11,777 nt of DNA from an uncultured Atopobium sp. (GTDB taxonomy: Bacteria > Actinomycetota > Coriobacteriia > Coriobacteriales > Atopobiaceae), in NCBI GenBank assembly GCA_946647055.1, contig CAMPCT010000052.1, positions 1 to 11,777 on the forward strand, given 5' to 3'. The notes beneath the pieces are model-generated. The model ran no database searches. It worked only from the letters and a program-made list of their open reading frames with translations, and had not been told where the DNA came from. Positions 1 through 6,922 of this stretch are shown piece after piece (positions within the stretch are counted from its first letter, which is position 1; every line of letters starts with the position of its first letter). The position numbers were made by a program, and so were the translations under genes.

Positions 1-153
1 CTCCGTATTTGCGACCTGTACCCGGTACGGCTCCGCTTTTGCGCGCCGTACCCGCTCGGAGGGGCGTCCCGGGGGCGGTTCCCCCCGGTACGGCTCCGTA
101 TTTGCGACCTGTACCCGGTACGGCTCCGCTTTTGCGCGCCGTACCCGCGCGGA
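1..153. repeat. Composite intergenic repeat, two copies of a 60-base unit (1-60 and 94-153)
   Basis: Bases 1-60 recur at 94-153 with a single mismatch (T at 56, G at 149), a 93-base period. Each copy consists of two related ~30-base subunits that begin around CGGCTCCG and end around GTACCC. The second subunit of each copy carries a perfect 8-bp inverted repeat, GGTACGGC/GCCGTACC (24-31 with 45-52; 117-124 with 138-145). The spacer between copies has its own 7-bp hairpin (69-75 with 82-88). The left copy may continue beyond the window edge. No credible protein is encoded here. It looks like a REP-like or family-specific intergenic repeat; its role is unknown. Confidence 0.85.
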
Positions 154-211
154 GAGGTCCAATCTGTTGGCTTTGTGTGGGAGATTGCCTCCTCGGAAGG
201 GGAGTTCTCCC

Positions 212-220
212 TGCTATACT
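212..220 (+). promoter_or_regulatory. Probable extended -10 promoter of argS
   Basis: TGCTATACT is an extended -10 element (TGn followed by TATACT at 215-220). No convincing -35 sits 16-18 bases upstream, as is tolerated for extended -10 promoters. Transcription would start near 227 and give a leader of about 36 bases before argS. No T-box-like or other long leader structure fits in that space. Confidence 0.55.
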
Positions 221-262
221 TATGAAATTGCAGCAACGGCACCATCTAGCTAGGAGGAGCAC

Positions 263-2107
263 ATGCCCGAGACGATTGAGCAACTGGTCAGGCAGGCCAT
301 CGCCGCCGCACAGCATGCCGGTGACCTGGTGGAATTCGAGGTCGGGGACTGTGGTATCGAGCGACCGGCCGACACCTCCCACGGTGAGTGGACCTCCACC
401 GTCGCCATGCGCTCGGCGCGTCTCGCCAAGATGGCGCCCGCCAAGATCGCCGCGGCCATCGTTGCCCACATGCCGTCCGATTCCCGCATCGAGAAGGTAG
501 AGGTCGCCGGCCCCGGCTTCATCAACTTCTACCTCTCCGCAGCCGCCAACAACGAGGTCTTCCGCACCGTGCGCGAGCAGGGCGATGACTTTGGTCGCGC
601 CGACGTGGGCCACGGTCTGCGTACCCAGGTCGAGTTCATCTCCGCCAACCCCACTGGCCCCCTCCACGTGGGCCACGGCCGCTGGGCTGCCATCGGCGAC
701 TCCCTGTGCAACGTGCTCGAGCACGCCGGCTTCGACGTCCAGCGCGAGTACTACATCAACGACCACGGCTCCCAGATGGACGTCTTCGGCAAGTCCGTCG
801 AGATGCGCTACCTGCAGCTCGTCCAGATCATGACCGAGGACGGCTGCGACCTCGACGCCGCCTGCGCCAAGCTCCTGGCTGACCGCGAGGCCTACGTCGT
901 CGACGAGCTCGACGAGAAGCCCGAGACCCACCCCTTCATGGATGCCTTCAATACCGAGCTGGGTGGCAACTCCTACGGTGGCGACTACATCATCGACATC
1001 GCCAAGGCCTTCTATGAGGCCGATGGCGACAAGTGGGTCTCCGTTGCCCACGAGGACCGCCTGCCCGAGTTCAACGAGCGCTCCTACCAGATGATGCTCC
1101 AGCAGATCAAGGACACCTGCCACCAGGTGCGCTGCGACTTCGACGAGTGGCGCAGCGAGCGCTCCTTCTACCAGCCCGACGAGACCGGCGTGTCCTACAT
1201 CGACCGCACCTTCAAGATGCTCGAGGACAAGGGCCTGCTCTACCGCACCGAGGACGGTGCGCTCTGGTTCAAGTCGACCGACTTCGGCGACGACAAGGAC
1301 CGCGTCCTCATCAAGAGCAACGGCGAGTACACCTACTTCGCCTCCGACGTGGCCTACTGCTGGAAGAAGTTCGAGATCGTCGACTACGAGATCAACATCT
1401 GGGGCGCCGACCACCACGGCTACATCAAGCGCGTCCAGTCCGTCGCCGACGCCATGGGCTACCCCGGCAAGTACGAGATCCTGCTCGGCCAGTTCGTCAA
1501 CCTCCTGCGCAACGGCGAGCCCGTCCGCATGTCCAAGCGCAAGGGCACGATGATCCCCTTCCAGGAGCTGGTGGACGAGGCCGGCGTCGACGCCACCCGC
1601 TACACGCTCATCAGCCGCTCCTCCAACCAGACCATCGACTTCGACATCGAGAAGGTCAAGGAGCAGAACAACACCAACCCGGTCTACTACGTGCAGTACG
1701 CGCATGCGCGCATCTGCTCGATCCTGCGCCGCGCCGCTGGCGTGACCGACGAAGAGGCCGCCGAGATGGGCATGGACGCCGTTGCCGAGAAGGCCATCGG
1801 CACCGACTACGACCTCTCGCTGCTCACCGACCCCACCGAGCTCCAGCTCGCCCGCAAGCTCTCCGAGATGAGCGACCTCATCGCCGGCTGCGCTCGCGAC
1901 CGCGCCCCGTTCCGCATCACGCACTACCTCGAGGAGCTGGCGAGCGACTTCCACGGCTTCTACGCCGCCTGCCAGGTCCTGCCCAGCGAGGGCAGGCCAC
2001 TCGACGCCGAGGTCTCCCGTGCCCGCCTCGCCGCCTGCGATGCCGTGCGCCGCGTGCTCGCGCTCAACCTGCGCCTCATTGGCGTCTCTGCGCCCGTCAA
2101 GATGTAG
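263..2107 (+). CDS. argS: Arginyl-tRNA synthetase (class I aminoacyl-tRNA synthetase)
   Basis: This enzyme charges tRNA-Arg with arginine, using ATP, in the cytoplasm. The 614-residue product is somewhat longer than the usual 550-590. An N-terminal tRNA-recognition domain covers about residues 1-95. The class I catalytic core carries the HIGH-type motif HVGHG at 135-139, a GADHHGY motif at 381-387, and the KMSKS-loop equivalent MSKRKGT at 423-429. The last ~130 residues, beginning near YVQYAHAR, match the helical DALR anticodon-binding domain. The ATG at 263 is chosen because AGGAGG (252-257) lies 5 bases upstream and the ArgRS N-terminal domain begins directly after it. The gene has its own promoter and terminator, so it is probably monocistronic. 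No frame disruption is seen. Identification is firm. Confidence 0.97.
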   Translation: MPETIEQLVRQAIAAAQHAGDLVEFEVGDCGIERPADTSHGEWTSTVAMRSARLAKMAPAKIAAAIVAHMPSDSRIEKVEVAGPGFINFYLSAAANNEVFRTVREQGDDFGRADVGHGLRTQVEFISANPTGPLHVGHGRWAAIGDSLCNVLEHAGFDVQREYYINDHGSQMDVFGKSVEMRYLQLVQIMTEDGCDLDAACAKLLADREAYVVDELDEKPETHPFMDAFNTELGGNSYGGDYIIDIAKAFYEADGDKWVSVAHEDRLPEFNERSYQMMLQQIKDTCHQVRCDFDEWRSERSFYQPDETGVSYIDRTFKMLEDKGLLYRTEDGALWFKSTDFGDDKDRVLIKSNGEYTYFASDVAYCWKKFEIVDYEINIWGADHHGYIKRVQSVADAMGYPGKYEILLGQFVNLLRNGEPVRMSKRKGTMIPFQELVDEAGVDATRYTLISRSSNQTIDFDIEKVKEQNNTNPVYYVQYAHARICSILRRAAGVTDEEAAEMGMDAVAEKAIGTDYDLSLLTDPTELQLARKLSEMSDLIAGCARDRAPFRITHYLEELASDFHGFYAACQVLPSEGRPLDAEVSRARLAACDAVRRVLALNLRLIGVSAPVKM

Positions 2108-2127
2108 GCTTTGCCGCAGATTGCCTT

Positions 2128-2161
2128 GGGGGCCGTCAGCCGTGGGCTGGCGGCCCTTTCT
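2128..2161 (+). terminator. Intrinsic terminator of argS
   Basis: A 12-bp stem (2130-2141 with 2145-2156, one G-U pair) closes a 3-base loop and is followed by TTTCT. It begins 22 bases after the argS stop codon. Confidence 0.88.
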
Positions 2162-2223
2162 CATGGACGTGATGGCCTCACGTGTGAAGAGCAGACGAGG
2201 TGGTGGCCTTGTCCGCGATGTCG

Positions 2224-2232
2224 TGATACAAT
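2224..2232 (+). promoter_or_regulatory. Probable extended -10 promoter of rho
   Basis: TGATACAAT matches an extended -10 (TGn plus TACAAT, 2227-2232). The hexamer at the usual -35 distance (2204-2209, TGGCCT) is poor. Transcription would start near 2239 and leave a leader of about 175 bases. The same promoter type is seen upstream of argS. Confidence 0.5.
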
Positions 2233-2238
2233 CACTTG

Positions 2239-2415
2239 CCAGCGTCAGATTGACGCCCATTCCCGCACACCAGAACCCCCTGACAGACTCCACGAGACCG
2301 TGTGCGGCATTTTCCGTTCCAAACCCAGATATGCCTCGTCGTGAAGACGACACGCAGGGACAAAGTGCATGGGCGGGGAGCCCACGCAGTCCATAAGCAG
2401 GAAAGGCAGTGCAGA
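2239..2415 (+). promoter_or_regulatory. Structured, C-rich 5' leader of rho
   Basis: This stretch between the likely rho transcription start and the TTG start codon has no credible gene. It holds four consecutive inverted repeats: 2242-2247 with 2251-2256 (6 bp, 3-base loop); 2263-2270 with 2300-2307 (8 bp, 29-base loop); 2336-2340 with 2346-2350 (5 bp); and 2366-2374 with 2380-2388 (8 pairs, one mismatch). Bases 2257-2299 contain 21 C and only 6 G in 43, unusual where coding DNA has C and G nearly balanced, and typical of Rho-loading (rut) sites. Rho is known to autoregulate through its leader in Escherichia coli. Autoregulation here is an inference. Confidence 0.5.
2399..2406 (+). promoter_or_regulatory. 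Ribosome binding site that fixes the TTG start of rho
   Basis: AGGAAAGG lies 9 bases upstream of the TTG at 2416. The codons after that TTG (Ser-Glu-Glu-Ile) look like a normal N-terminus. The earlier in-frame GTG codons at 2302 and 2365 have no comparable site. Confidence 0.65.
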
Positions 2416-4548
2416 TTGAGCGAAGAGATCACCAACCCCGAGCAGGTCACAGCCCCTGTCGAGACTCCGGAGGAGGCGCCCAAGCCCCGTCGGACCCGCA
2501 CGCGCAAGGCAGCTGCCGAAAAGGCCGCCGAACAGCCCGTCGCAGAAGCCCCGGCACCGGCAGAAGCTGCGGAGGAGCCCGCCCCGGCACCCAAGCGTCG
2601 CCCGGGACGTCCTCGCATGACCGACGAGGAGAAGGCCGCAGCTGCCGCAAAGAGGGCGGCAGCAAAGGCGGCAAAGGCAGCCAAGGCCGAGGCGGAGAAG
2701 GCTGCCGAGCCCGAGGCGGCCCCTGCCACGAAGGCAGAGGTCGAGCCCGAGGCGTCCCCCGCTCCCGCCGAGGCTCCCAAGCGCCGTCGCACCCGCACCC
2801 GCAAGGCCGACGCCGACGCAGCCGCCGAGGCCCCGGCGGCTCCCGCAGCCGAGGCCGTGCCTGCCGAGCCCGCTCCTGTCGAGTCCGCCCCCGTCGAGGT
2901 GGCACCCGAGTCCAAGGGAGGCGAACCCGAGGCAGAGCGTCCCGCAACACGCACGCGTCATCGCCGCGCCTCTGCCGACGATGTTCCGGCTGCCGACGAG
3001 ATGACGCGCATGACCCAGGAGATGACGCGCGCCTCTGCCGAGCCCACCGAGCTTCCCGCCCGTACCCTCCAGGAGGCCGACTCCGCCGCGGAGGCTACGC
3101 CCGCGCAGGATGCGGCCCCCACGGGAGGGTCACGCAAGCGCCGGCGCAAGTCGCGCGACAACCAGCAGGGTGCCGGGCAGCAGCAGAACCAGCAGCAGAA
3201 CCAGCAGGGTCAGCATGCCAACCAGGGCAACCGTCGCCGCAACCGTCGCGGCAACGAGCCCGCCGAGCCCACGCTCACGCGCGAGGAGCTCGCCGAGATG
3301 AAGGTCACGGAGCTTCGCTCGAAGGCGGCCGAGCTCGAGATCGACGGCACGGGCATGAAGAAGGCCGAGCTTGTCGAGGCCATCTACGAGGCTGCTGCCC
3401 GCGCGGAGGGCTTCCGCCACGTTCGCGGAGTCCTCGAGATCCAGAACGAGGGCTATGGCTTCGTCCGCACCAACAACTACATGCAGGGTCCCGATGACGC
3501 CTTCGTCTTCCAGCAGATGATCCGCGCCTTTGGCCTGCGTCCCGGCGACGTCCTCGAGGGCACGGTCGGCCCCAACCGTGGGAGCAACAAGTACCCGCCC
3601 CTCCAGCAGCTCGACTCCGTCAACGGGCGTCCTCCCGAGGACGCCAAGCGTCGCCCCAACTTCCGCGACCTCACGCCGATCTTCCCCAACGAGCGCCTCA
3701 AGCTCGAGCATGGCAAGGACTCCATCACCGGTCGCGCCATCGACCTGGTAGCCCCCATCGGCAAGGGCCAGCGCGGCCTCATCGTCTCGCCGCCCAAGGC
3801 CGGCAAGACCACCATCCTCAAGCGCATCTGCGAGTCCATCGCCGCCAACAACCCCGAGGTGCACCTCATCTGCCTCCTGGTCGACGAGCGCCCCGAGGAA
3901 GTCACGGACATGCAGCGCTCCATCAAGGGCGAGGTCGTCGCCTCGACCTTCGACATGCCCGCCGACAACCACACCTCCGTCTCGGAGCTGGTCATCGAGC
4001 ATGCCAAGCGTCTGGTCGAGCAGGGCGACGACGTCGTGGTGGTGCTCGACTCCATCACGCGTCTCGCGCGCGCCTACAACCTGGCCGCCCCTGCGTCTGG
4101 TCGCATCCTCTCCGGTGGCGTCGACTCCGCCGCGCTGTATCCTCCCAAGCGCTTCCTGGGTGCCGCGCGCAACATCGAGAACGGCGGCTCGCTCACCATC
4201 ATCGCGAGCGCCCTCATCGACACCGGCTCGAAGATGGACGAGGTCATCTTCGAGGAGTTCAAGGGCACGGGCAACATGGAGCTCAAGCTCGACCGCGACC
4301 TTGCCGACAAGCGCATCTTCCCCGCCATCGACCCGGTGGCGTCCGGCACGCGCAACGAGGACCTGCTCATCGACGCCGACATGCAGCCGTTCGTGTGGGG
4401 CCTGCGCCGCATCCTCGCCAACATGAACAACGTCGAGCGCGCCGAGGCGTCGCTCGTCAAGAGCCTCAAGGCGACGCAGACCAACCAGGAGTTCCTGATT
4501 CGCTCCGCCAAGAAAGCCCAGCTCGCCGAGTATTCGGACGCGCTGTAG
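2416..4548 (+). CDS. rho: Transcription termination factor Rho with a long low-complexity N-terminal extension
   Basis: Rho is a hexameric RNA-dependent ATPase/helicase that ends transcription. From the TTG start the product is 710 residues, against about 420 in Escherichia coli. Residues 1 to ~286 are low complexity and rich in Ala, Pro, Glu, Lys and Arg. They include basic repeats (PRRTRTRKA at 24-32, KRRRTRTRKA at 122-131, TRTRHRRA at 178-185, RKRRRKSR at 240-247), an AT-hook-like KRRPGRPRM at 60-68 and a Gln/Asn tract at about 249-280. The conserved part follows: Rho N-terminal helical domain (~287-333), RNA-binding OB fold (~335-410), then the RecA-type ATPase with Walker A PPKAGKTT at 459-466 and Walker B ending at Asp545 after VVVVL. 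The KGTGNMELKLDR loop is present. Extended Rho proteins are known in actinobacteria. The gene stands alone between two terminators. Confidence 0.95.
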   Translation: MSEEITNPEQVTAPVETPEEAPKPRRTRTRKAAAEKAAEQPVAEAPAPAEAAEEPAPAPKRRPGRPRMTDEEKAAAAAKRAAAKAAKAAKAEAEKAAEPEAAPATKAEVEPEASPAPAEAPKRRRTRTRKADADAAAEAPAAPAAEAVPAEPAPVESAPVEVAPESKGGEPEAERPATRTRHRRASADDVPAADEMTRMTQEMTRASAEPTELPARTLQEADSAAEATPAQDAAPTGGSRKRRRKSRDNQQGAGQQQNQQQNQQGQHANQGNRRRNRRGNEPAEPTLTREELAEMKVTELRSKAAELEIDGTGMKKAELVEAIYEAAARAEGFRHVRGVLEIQNEGYGFVRTNNYMQGPDDAFVFQQMIRAFGLRPGDVLEGTVGPNRGSNKYPPLQQLDSVNGRPPEDAKRRPNFRDLTPIFPNERLKLEHGKDSITGRAIDLVAPIGKGQRGLIVSPPKAGKTTILKRICESIAANNPEVHLICLLVDERPEEVTDMQRSIKGEVVASTFDMPADNHTSVSELVIEHAKRLVEQGDDVVVVLDSITRLARAYNLAAPASGRILSGGVDSAALYPPKRFLGAARNIENGGSLTIIASALIDTGSKMDEVIFEEFKGTGNMELKLDRDLADKRIFPAIDPVASGTRNEDLLIDADMQPFVWGLRRILANMNNVERAEASLVKSLKATQTNQEFLIRSAKKAQLAEYSDAL

Positions 4549-4569
4549 CTTGCCGCTGTTCAAATCCGA

Positions 4570-4609
4570 GGGCCCCGTCACGCCAGCACGGTGTGGCGGG
4601 GCCCTTCTT
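4570..4609 (+). terminator. Intrinsic terminator of rho
   Basis: A 15-bp stem (4570-4584 with 4590-4604, three G-U pairs) with a 5-base loop is followed by TTCTT, 22 bases past the rho stop codon. It is the strongest hairpin in the window. Confidence 0.9.
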
Positions 4610-4634
4610 GCAAAGGGAAGTGGCTTCTTCGCAC

Positions 4635-4667
4635 AAAGTCACAACCTTGACCTGAGGTCGAGACTTT
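4635..4667. promoter_or_regulatory. Dyad upstream of the orphan gene promoter (candidate operator)
   Basis: GACCTGAGGTC at 4649-4659 is a perfect 5+1+5 palindrome inside a 17-base imperfect dyad (4646-4662, one mismatched pair). AAAGTC at 4635-4640 and GACTTT at 4662-4667 add a further inverted pair, but not about the same centre. It lies between the rho terminator and the promoter at 4680-4707, where a regulator could bind. No regulator is identified. Confidence 0.35.
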
Positions 4668-4679
4668 CGCCTTTATCGG

Positions 4680-4707
4680 TTGCATTTCTGCAGATAATGC
4701 GTATAGT
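4680..4707 (+). promoter_or_regulatory. Probable promoter of the orphan membrane-protein gene
   Basis: TTGCAT (4680-4685) and TATAGT (4702-4707) are separated by 16 bases, a good sigma-70-type pair. Transcription would start near 4714, immediately before a 7-bp hairpin (4716-4722 with 4728-4734, 5-base loop). A second -10-like hexamer, GATAAT, overlaps at 4693-4698. Confidence 0.6.
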
Positions 4708-4713
4708 GCAAAG

Positions 4714-4877
4714 GTACCCGGCTTTATGCTGGGTGCATGACATTTGCGACGGCACACACAGTTGAGACGAGCCACGCCGTTGCCCGAAGCCGCATCGTCG
4801 GCCTACGCAGACAGCCATGGTCTCGTCCCTCGTGCCAGGGGCATGCGCTTGCATGCCGCAGGGAGGTGCGTGGAAGG
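4714..4877 (+). other. Untranslated leader of the orphan gene, with start-codon ambiguity
   Basis: The reading frame stays open upstream to an ATG at 4737, but that ATG has no ribosome binding site. The peptide it would add is rich in Cys, His, Trp and Arg and does not look like coding sequence. A hairpin at the transcript start (4716-4734) and a perfect 7-bp stem (4840-4846 with 4851-4857) are present. The second stem ends just before AGGGAGG (4860-4866), which lies 11 bases from the ATG at 4878. GGAAGG (4872-4877) abuts that ATG and is better spaced for a GTG at 4884. Confidence 0.45.
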
Positions 4878-6191
4878 ATGACAGTGGGAGGCAGCCAGGC
4901 GGTGGCGGCAGGGCTCCTGGGCAAGGCGACGGTCGTGGCCGTGCCGGCTCAGGTTGGCAGTGCCATCAACATCGCTTCGCTCATCGAGAGCGCATCGCCC
5001 CTGCTTGTCGGGGCGGTCGTCGGTGCCGTTGCGGGGGGCGTCGCCTACGTGGTGCTCTCGCATATGGGATCGGACGGGGATGTCGTGACCGTCCAACCGG
5101 CTAGCAACTCGCAGCAGAACGATGCTGCCAAGCAGGAGTCGTCTCCCGAGCCCGCCGTGCGTCTCGTCGAGTCGCGCCCGGCACGAACCGCCCGTCACAT
5201 GGCCGCCTCAGGCAGGGCGGGCGTCCCCCATGCGCCGCGACACTTCCGTCCGGCGGAGTGGGAGCAGACCGGGACCATCCTCGTGCAGGAGGTCACCGAG
5301 ACGAAGGGTGGCGCGCACGCCGCGACACCGGACAGCACGTCACGCCCCCTCGCCCCTGCCAAGCAAAAGGACGAGGACTACGCCGAGGTGGCCGAGAACT
5401 ACGTCAAGCTGACCACGCTCGCAAGGCGCATGGCGATAACCGCGCGTGGCGTCGCCGCCGTCCTGGGCGAGCGCCTTGGCGGGAGCATGATGGAGGGGAT
5501 TCCGGTCATCCAACGTGCGGACGGGACGGTCGCGGACGTCGGCACCACCTGGTGGGACGAGGCAATCGCCGCCTCGGGTCACGACGCCGTCGAGATCGGC
5601 TCGTCGCGCGAGGTCATGGTGCAGCCCGACGAGATTCGCTACACCCCCAAGGCCGGCTCGTCCGTGTCGCCCGACGACACAGCACCGCAGTCTGCCGAGC
5701 TCCGTCCAGCCCCCAAGCCCGCGCTCACCTTCTCCCAGGCCGCCGCGAAGCGCCTTGCCAGCATCGACATGGGCAGGTTCCCGGAGCGTCGCAGCGCCGA
5801 GGAGCTCGACGGGAAGCAGGACGTGTGGGCGGCGGCGCTCGAGGCGCTCGACGAGCGGGCGTCCGACCCGCTCGACCTCATCTTCACGGACGTGGTGGGC
5901 GATGTCGACACCCTGGACGAGCCGGATGGCCTCGAGATGCCCACCGACTTCATTCCGTTCCGCATGCCGGCGGGGCACCCCGAGGTCGTGGACACGGACA
6001 GCTACGTCGACTATCTCATCAGGCAGGAGTTCACCAAGAACTCCTCGTCCGCGGTGCGACGCAATGCCCGCGAGTACCTGCACGTCATCGAAGGCGGAAC
6101 CGCTGGCATGCTCAGGGATGCGGGAGCGCGTCACGCGCGCCGGGGCAAGCACTTCAAGGCGGAGTCCCTGCCCATGGCGATGGAGGCCTAG
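4878..6191 (+). CDS. Hypothetical single-pass membrane-anchored protein, family not recognised
   Basis: I do not recognise this 437-residue product. A short, mildly hydrophobic N-terminus (1-36) leads into one strong transmembrane segment at about 41-61, rich in Gly, Ala and Val (VGAVVGAVAGGVAYVVL). A polar, probably disordered linker follows (~62-160). A soluble region then contains TTWWDEAIAASGHDAVEIG at roughly 220-240, and acidic stretches rich in Asp and Glu lie near 310-370. The C-terminus is basic (HARRGKHFKAE). No catalytic motif, Cys cluster, lipobox or LPxTG sorting signal is visible. Few positive charges flank the membrane segment, so topology is uncertain. Starts at 4878 (ATG) or 4884 (GTG) are both possible; 4737 is less likely. 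It lies alone between two terminators with its own promoter. A lineage-specific envelope-associated protein is a guess. Confidence 0.7.
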   Translation: MTVGGSQAVAAGLLGKATVVAVPAQVGSAINIASLIESASPLLVGAVVGAVAGGVAYVVLSHMGSDGDVVTVQPASNSQQNDAAKQESSPEPAVRLVESRPARTARHMAASGRAGVPHAPRHFRPAEWEQTGTILVQEVTETKGGAHAATPDSTSRPLAPAKQKDEDYAEVAENYVKLTTLARRMAITARGVAAVLGERLGGSMMEGIPVIQRADGTVADVGTTWWDEAIAASGHDAVEIGSSREVMVQPDEIRYTPKAGSSVSPDDTAPQSAELRPAPKPALTFSQAAAKRLASIDMGRFPERRSAEELDGKQDVWAAALEALDERASDPLDLIFTDVVGDVDTLDEPDGLEMPTDFIPFRMPAGHPEVVDTDSYVDYLIRQEFTKNSSSAVRRNAREYLHVIEGGTAGMLRDAGARHARRGKHFKAESLPMAMEA

Positions 6192-6225
6192 GCGCCTCGG
6201 TGCGAATCACGTCGATAGACTCGGG

Positions 6226-6254
6226 AAGGGGCGGTCCCAGGACCGCCCCTTCTT
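6226..6254 (+). terminator. Terminator of the orphan gene, shared with the convergent thrH end
   Basis: An 11-bp perfect stem (6226-6236 with 6241-6251) with a 4-base loop is followed by a pyrimidine tract (CTTCCTT). It sits in the 95-base gap between two convergent genes. Read on the minus strand, the stem also starts with A-rich flanks but has a poor T tract, so leftward termination after thrH is likely less efficient. Confidence 0.85.
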
Positions 6255-6286
6255 CCTTGCACGTTTGTATGTTGCCCGCCGGTGCC

Positions 6287-6886
6287 CTACAGGGCGGCCT
6301 TGAATGCCGCGAGCAGCTCGTCGTACTCCTCGAAGGCGGGGAGGTCGGGGTTGTCCGCCATGATCTGTTCGGTCGAGCGGAAGAGGAAGCCGGCCTTGCT
6401 CGCGCGAATCATCTCGAGGTCGTTGTGGGAGTCGCCCGTCGCGATGGTGTCGAAGCCAATCGACTGGAGCCCCCGCACGGTCGTGAGCTTGGAGTGGTCG
6501 CAGCGCATGCGGAAGTCGGTGATCGTGCCGTCATCGGCGACCACGAGGGAGTTGCAGAAGATCGTTGGCCACCCGAGCTTGCGCATGAGGGGCTGGGCAA
6601 ACTCCTCGAAGGTGTCGGAGAGGATGATGACCTGCGAGGTGGCGCGCAGCTCGTCGAGGAACTCCTTGGCGCCGGGCAGAGGGTCGATGGTGGCGATGAC
6701 GTCCTGGATCTGGGGCAGGCCCAGGCCGCGCTCGGCGAGCAGCGCAAGGCGCCAACGCATGAGCTTGTCGTAGTCGGGTTCGTCGCGCGTGGTGCGACGG
6801 AGCTCGGGGATGCCGCTCGCCTCGGAGAAGGCGATCCAGATCTCGGGCACGAGGACGCCCTCGAGGTCAAGGCAGCACACGTTCAT
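6287..6886 (-). CDS. thrH: ThrH: phosphoserine phosphatase / homoserine phosphotransferase (HAD family)
   Basis: In Pseudomonas aeruginosa ThrH dephosphorylates phosphoserine and can move its phosphate to homoserine, giving phosphohomoserine. This 199-residue product closely resembles that ~205-residue enzyme as I remember it, including CLDLEGVLVPEIWIAF at the N-terminus and VIILSDTFEEFAQPLMRKLG at 86-105. HAD motif I is D7-L-E9 (Glu in place of the usual second Asp, as in ThrH), motif II is Ser90 in LSDTF, motif III is probably Lys133, and motif IV is GDSHND at 151-156. The ATG is preceded by AAAGGA at a 7-base distance. It is the third gene of a thrC-thrB-thrH set, 36 bases after thrB, with only a weak 5-bp hairpin in the gap. 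This context supports a threonine or serine role over a generic phosphatase. Confidence 0.9.
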   Translation of the reverse strand: MNVCCLDLEGVLVPEIWIAFSEASGIPELRRTTRDEPDYDKLMRWRLALLAERGLGLPQIQDVIATIDPLPGAKEFLDELRATSQVIILSDTFEEFAQPLMRKLGWPTIFCNSLVVADDGTITDFRMRCDHSKLTTVRGLQSIGFDTIATGDSHNDLEMIRASKAGFLFRSTEQIMADNPDLPAFEEYDELLAAFKAAL

Positions 6887-6922
6887 GGTTGGTTCCTTTC
6901 TGTTCGTGGAGTGTGGGACTCC

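Noticed and set aside
1..153. CRISPR array
   Set aside because: Only two copies are present, the repeat is longer than a CRISPR repeat and internally subdivided, and no cas genes are nearby.
9..500. An open frame through the 5' repeats with a repeating Arg-Pro-Val-Pro peptide
   Set aside because: The peptide periodicity only mirrors the DNA repeat. It has a poor start codon, no ribosome binding site and overlaps argS in another frame.
2302..2415. Upstream GTG starts for rho at 2302 or 2365
   Set aside because: The added peptide is His/Gln/Cys/Arg-rich and unlike the following sequence, ribosome binding sites are poor, and the stretch forms the leader stem-loops.
3130..4581. A 483-codon minus-strand open frame opposite rho
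   Set aside because: It is antisense to conserved Rho domains and has the biased composition of a shadow frame.
4647..4677. MerR-type promoter (TTGACC, 19-base spacer, TTTATC)
   Set aside because: The dyad is centred over the -35 rather than within the spacer, and the downstream TTGCAT/TATAGT pair is a better promoter.
4713..4721. GTACCCGG shared between the 5' repeats and the orphan gene leader
   Set aside because: Only 8 bases match and the surrounding sequence differs; this is probably chance in GC-rich DNA.
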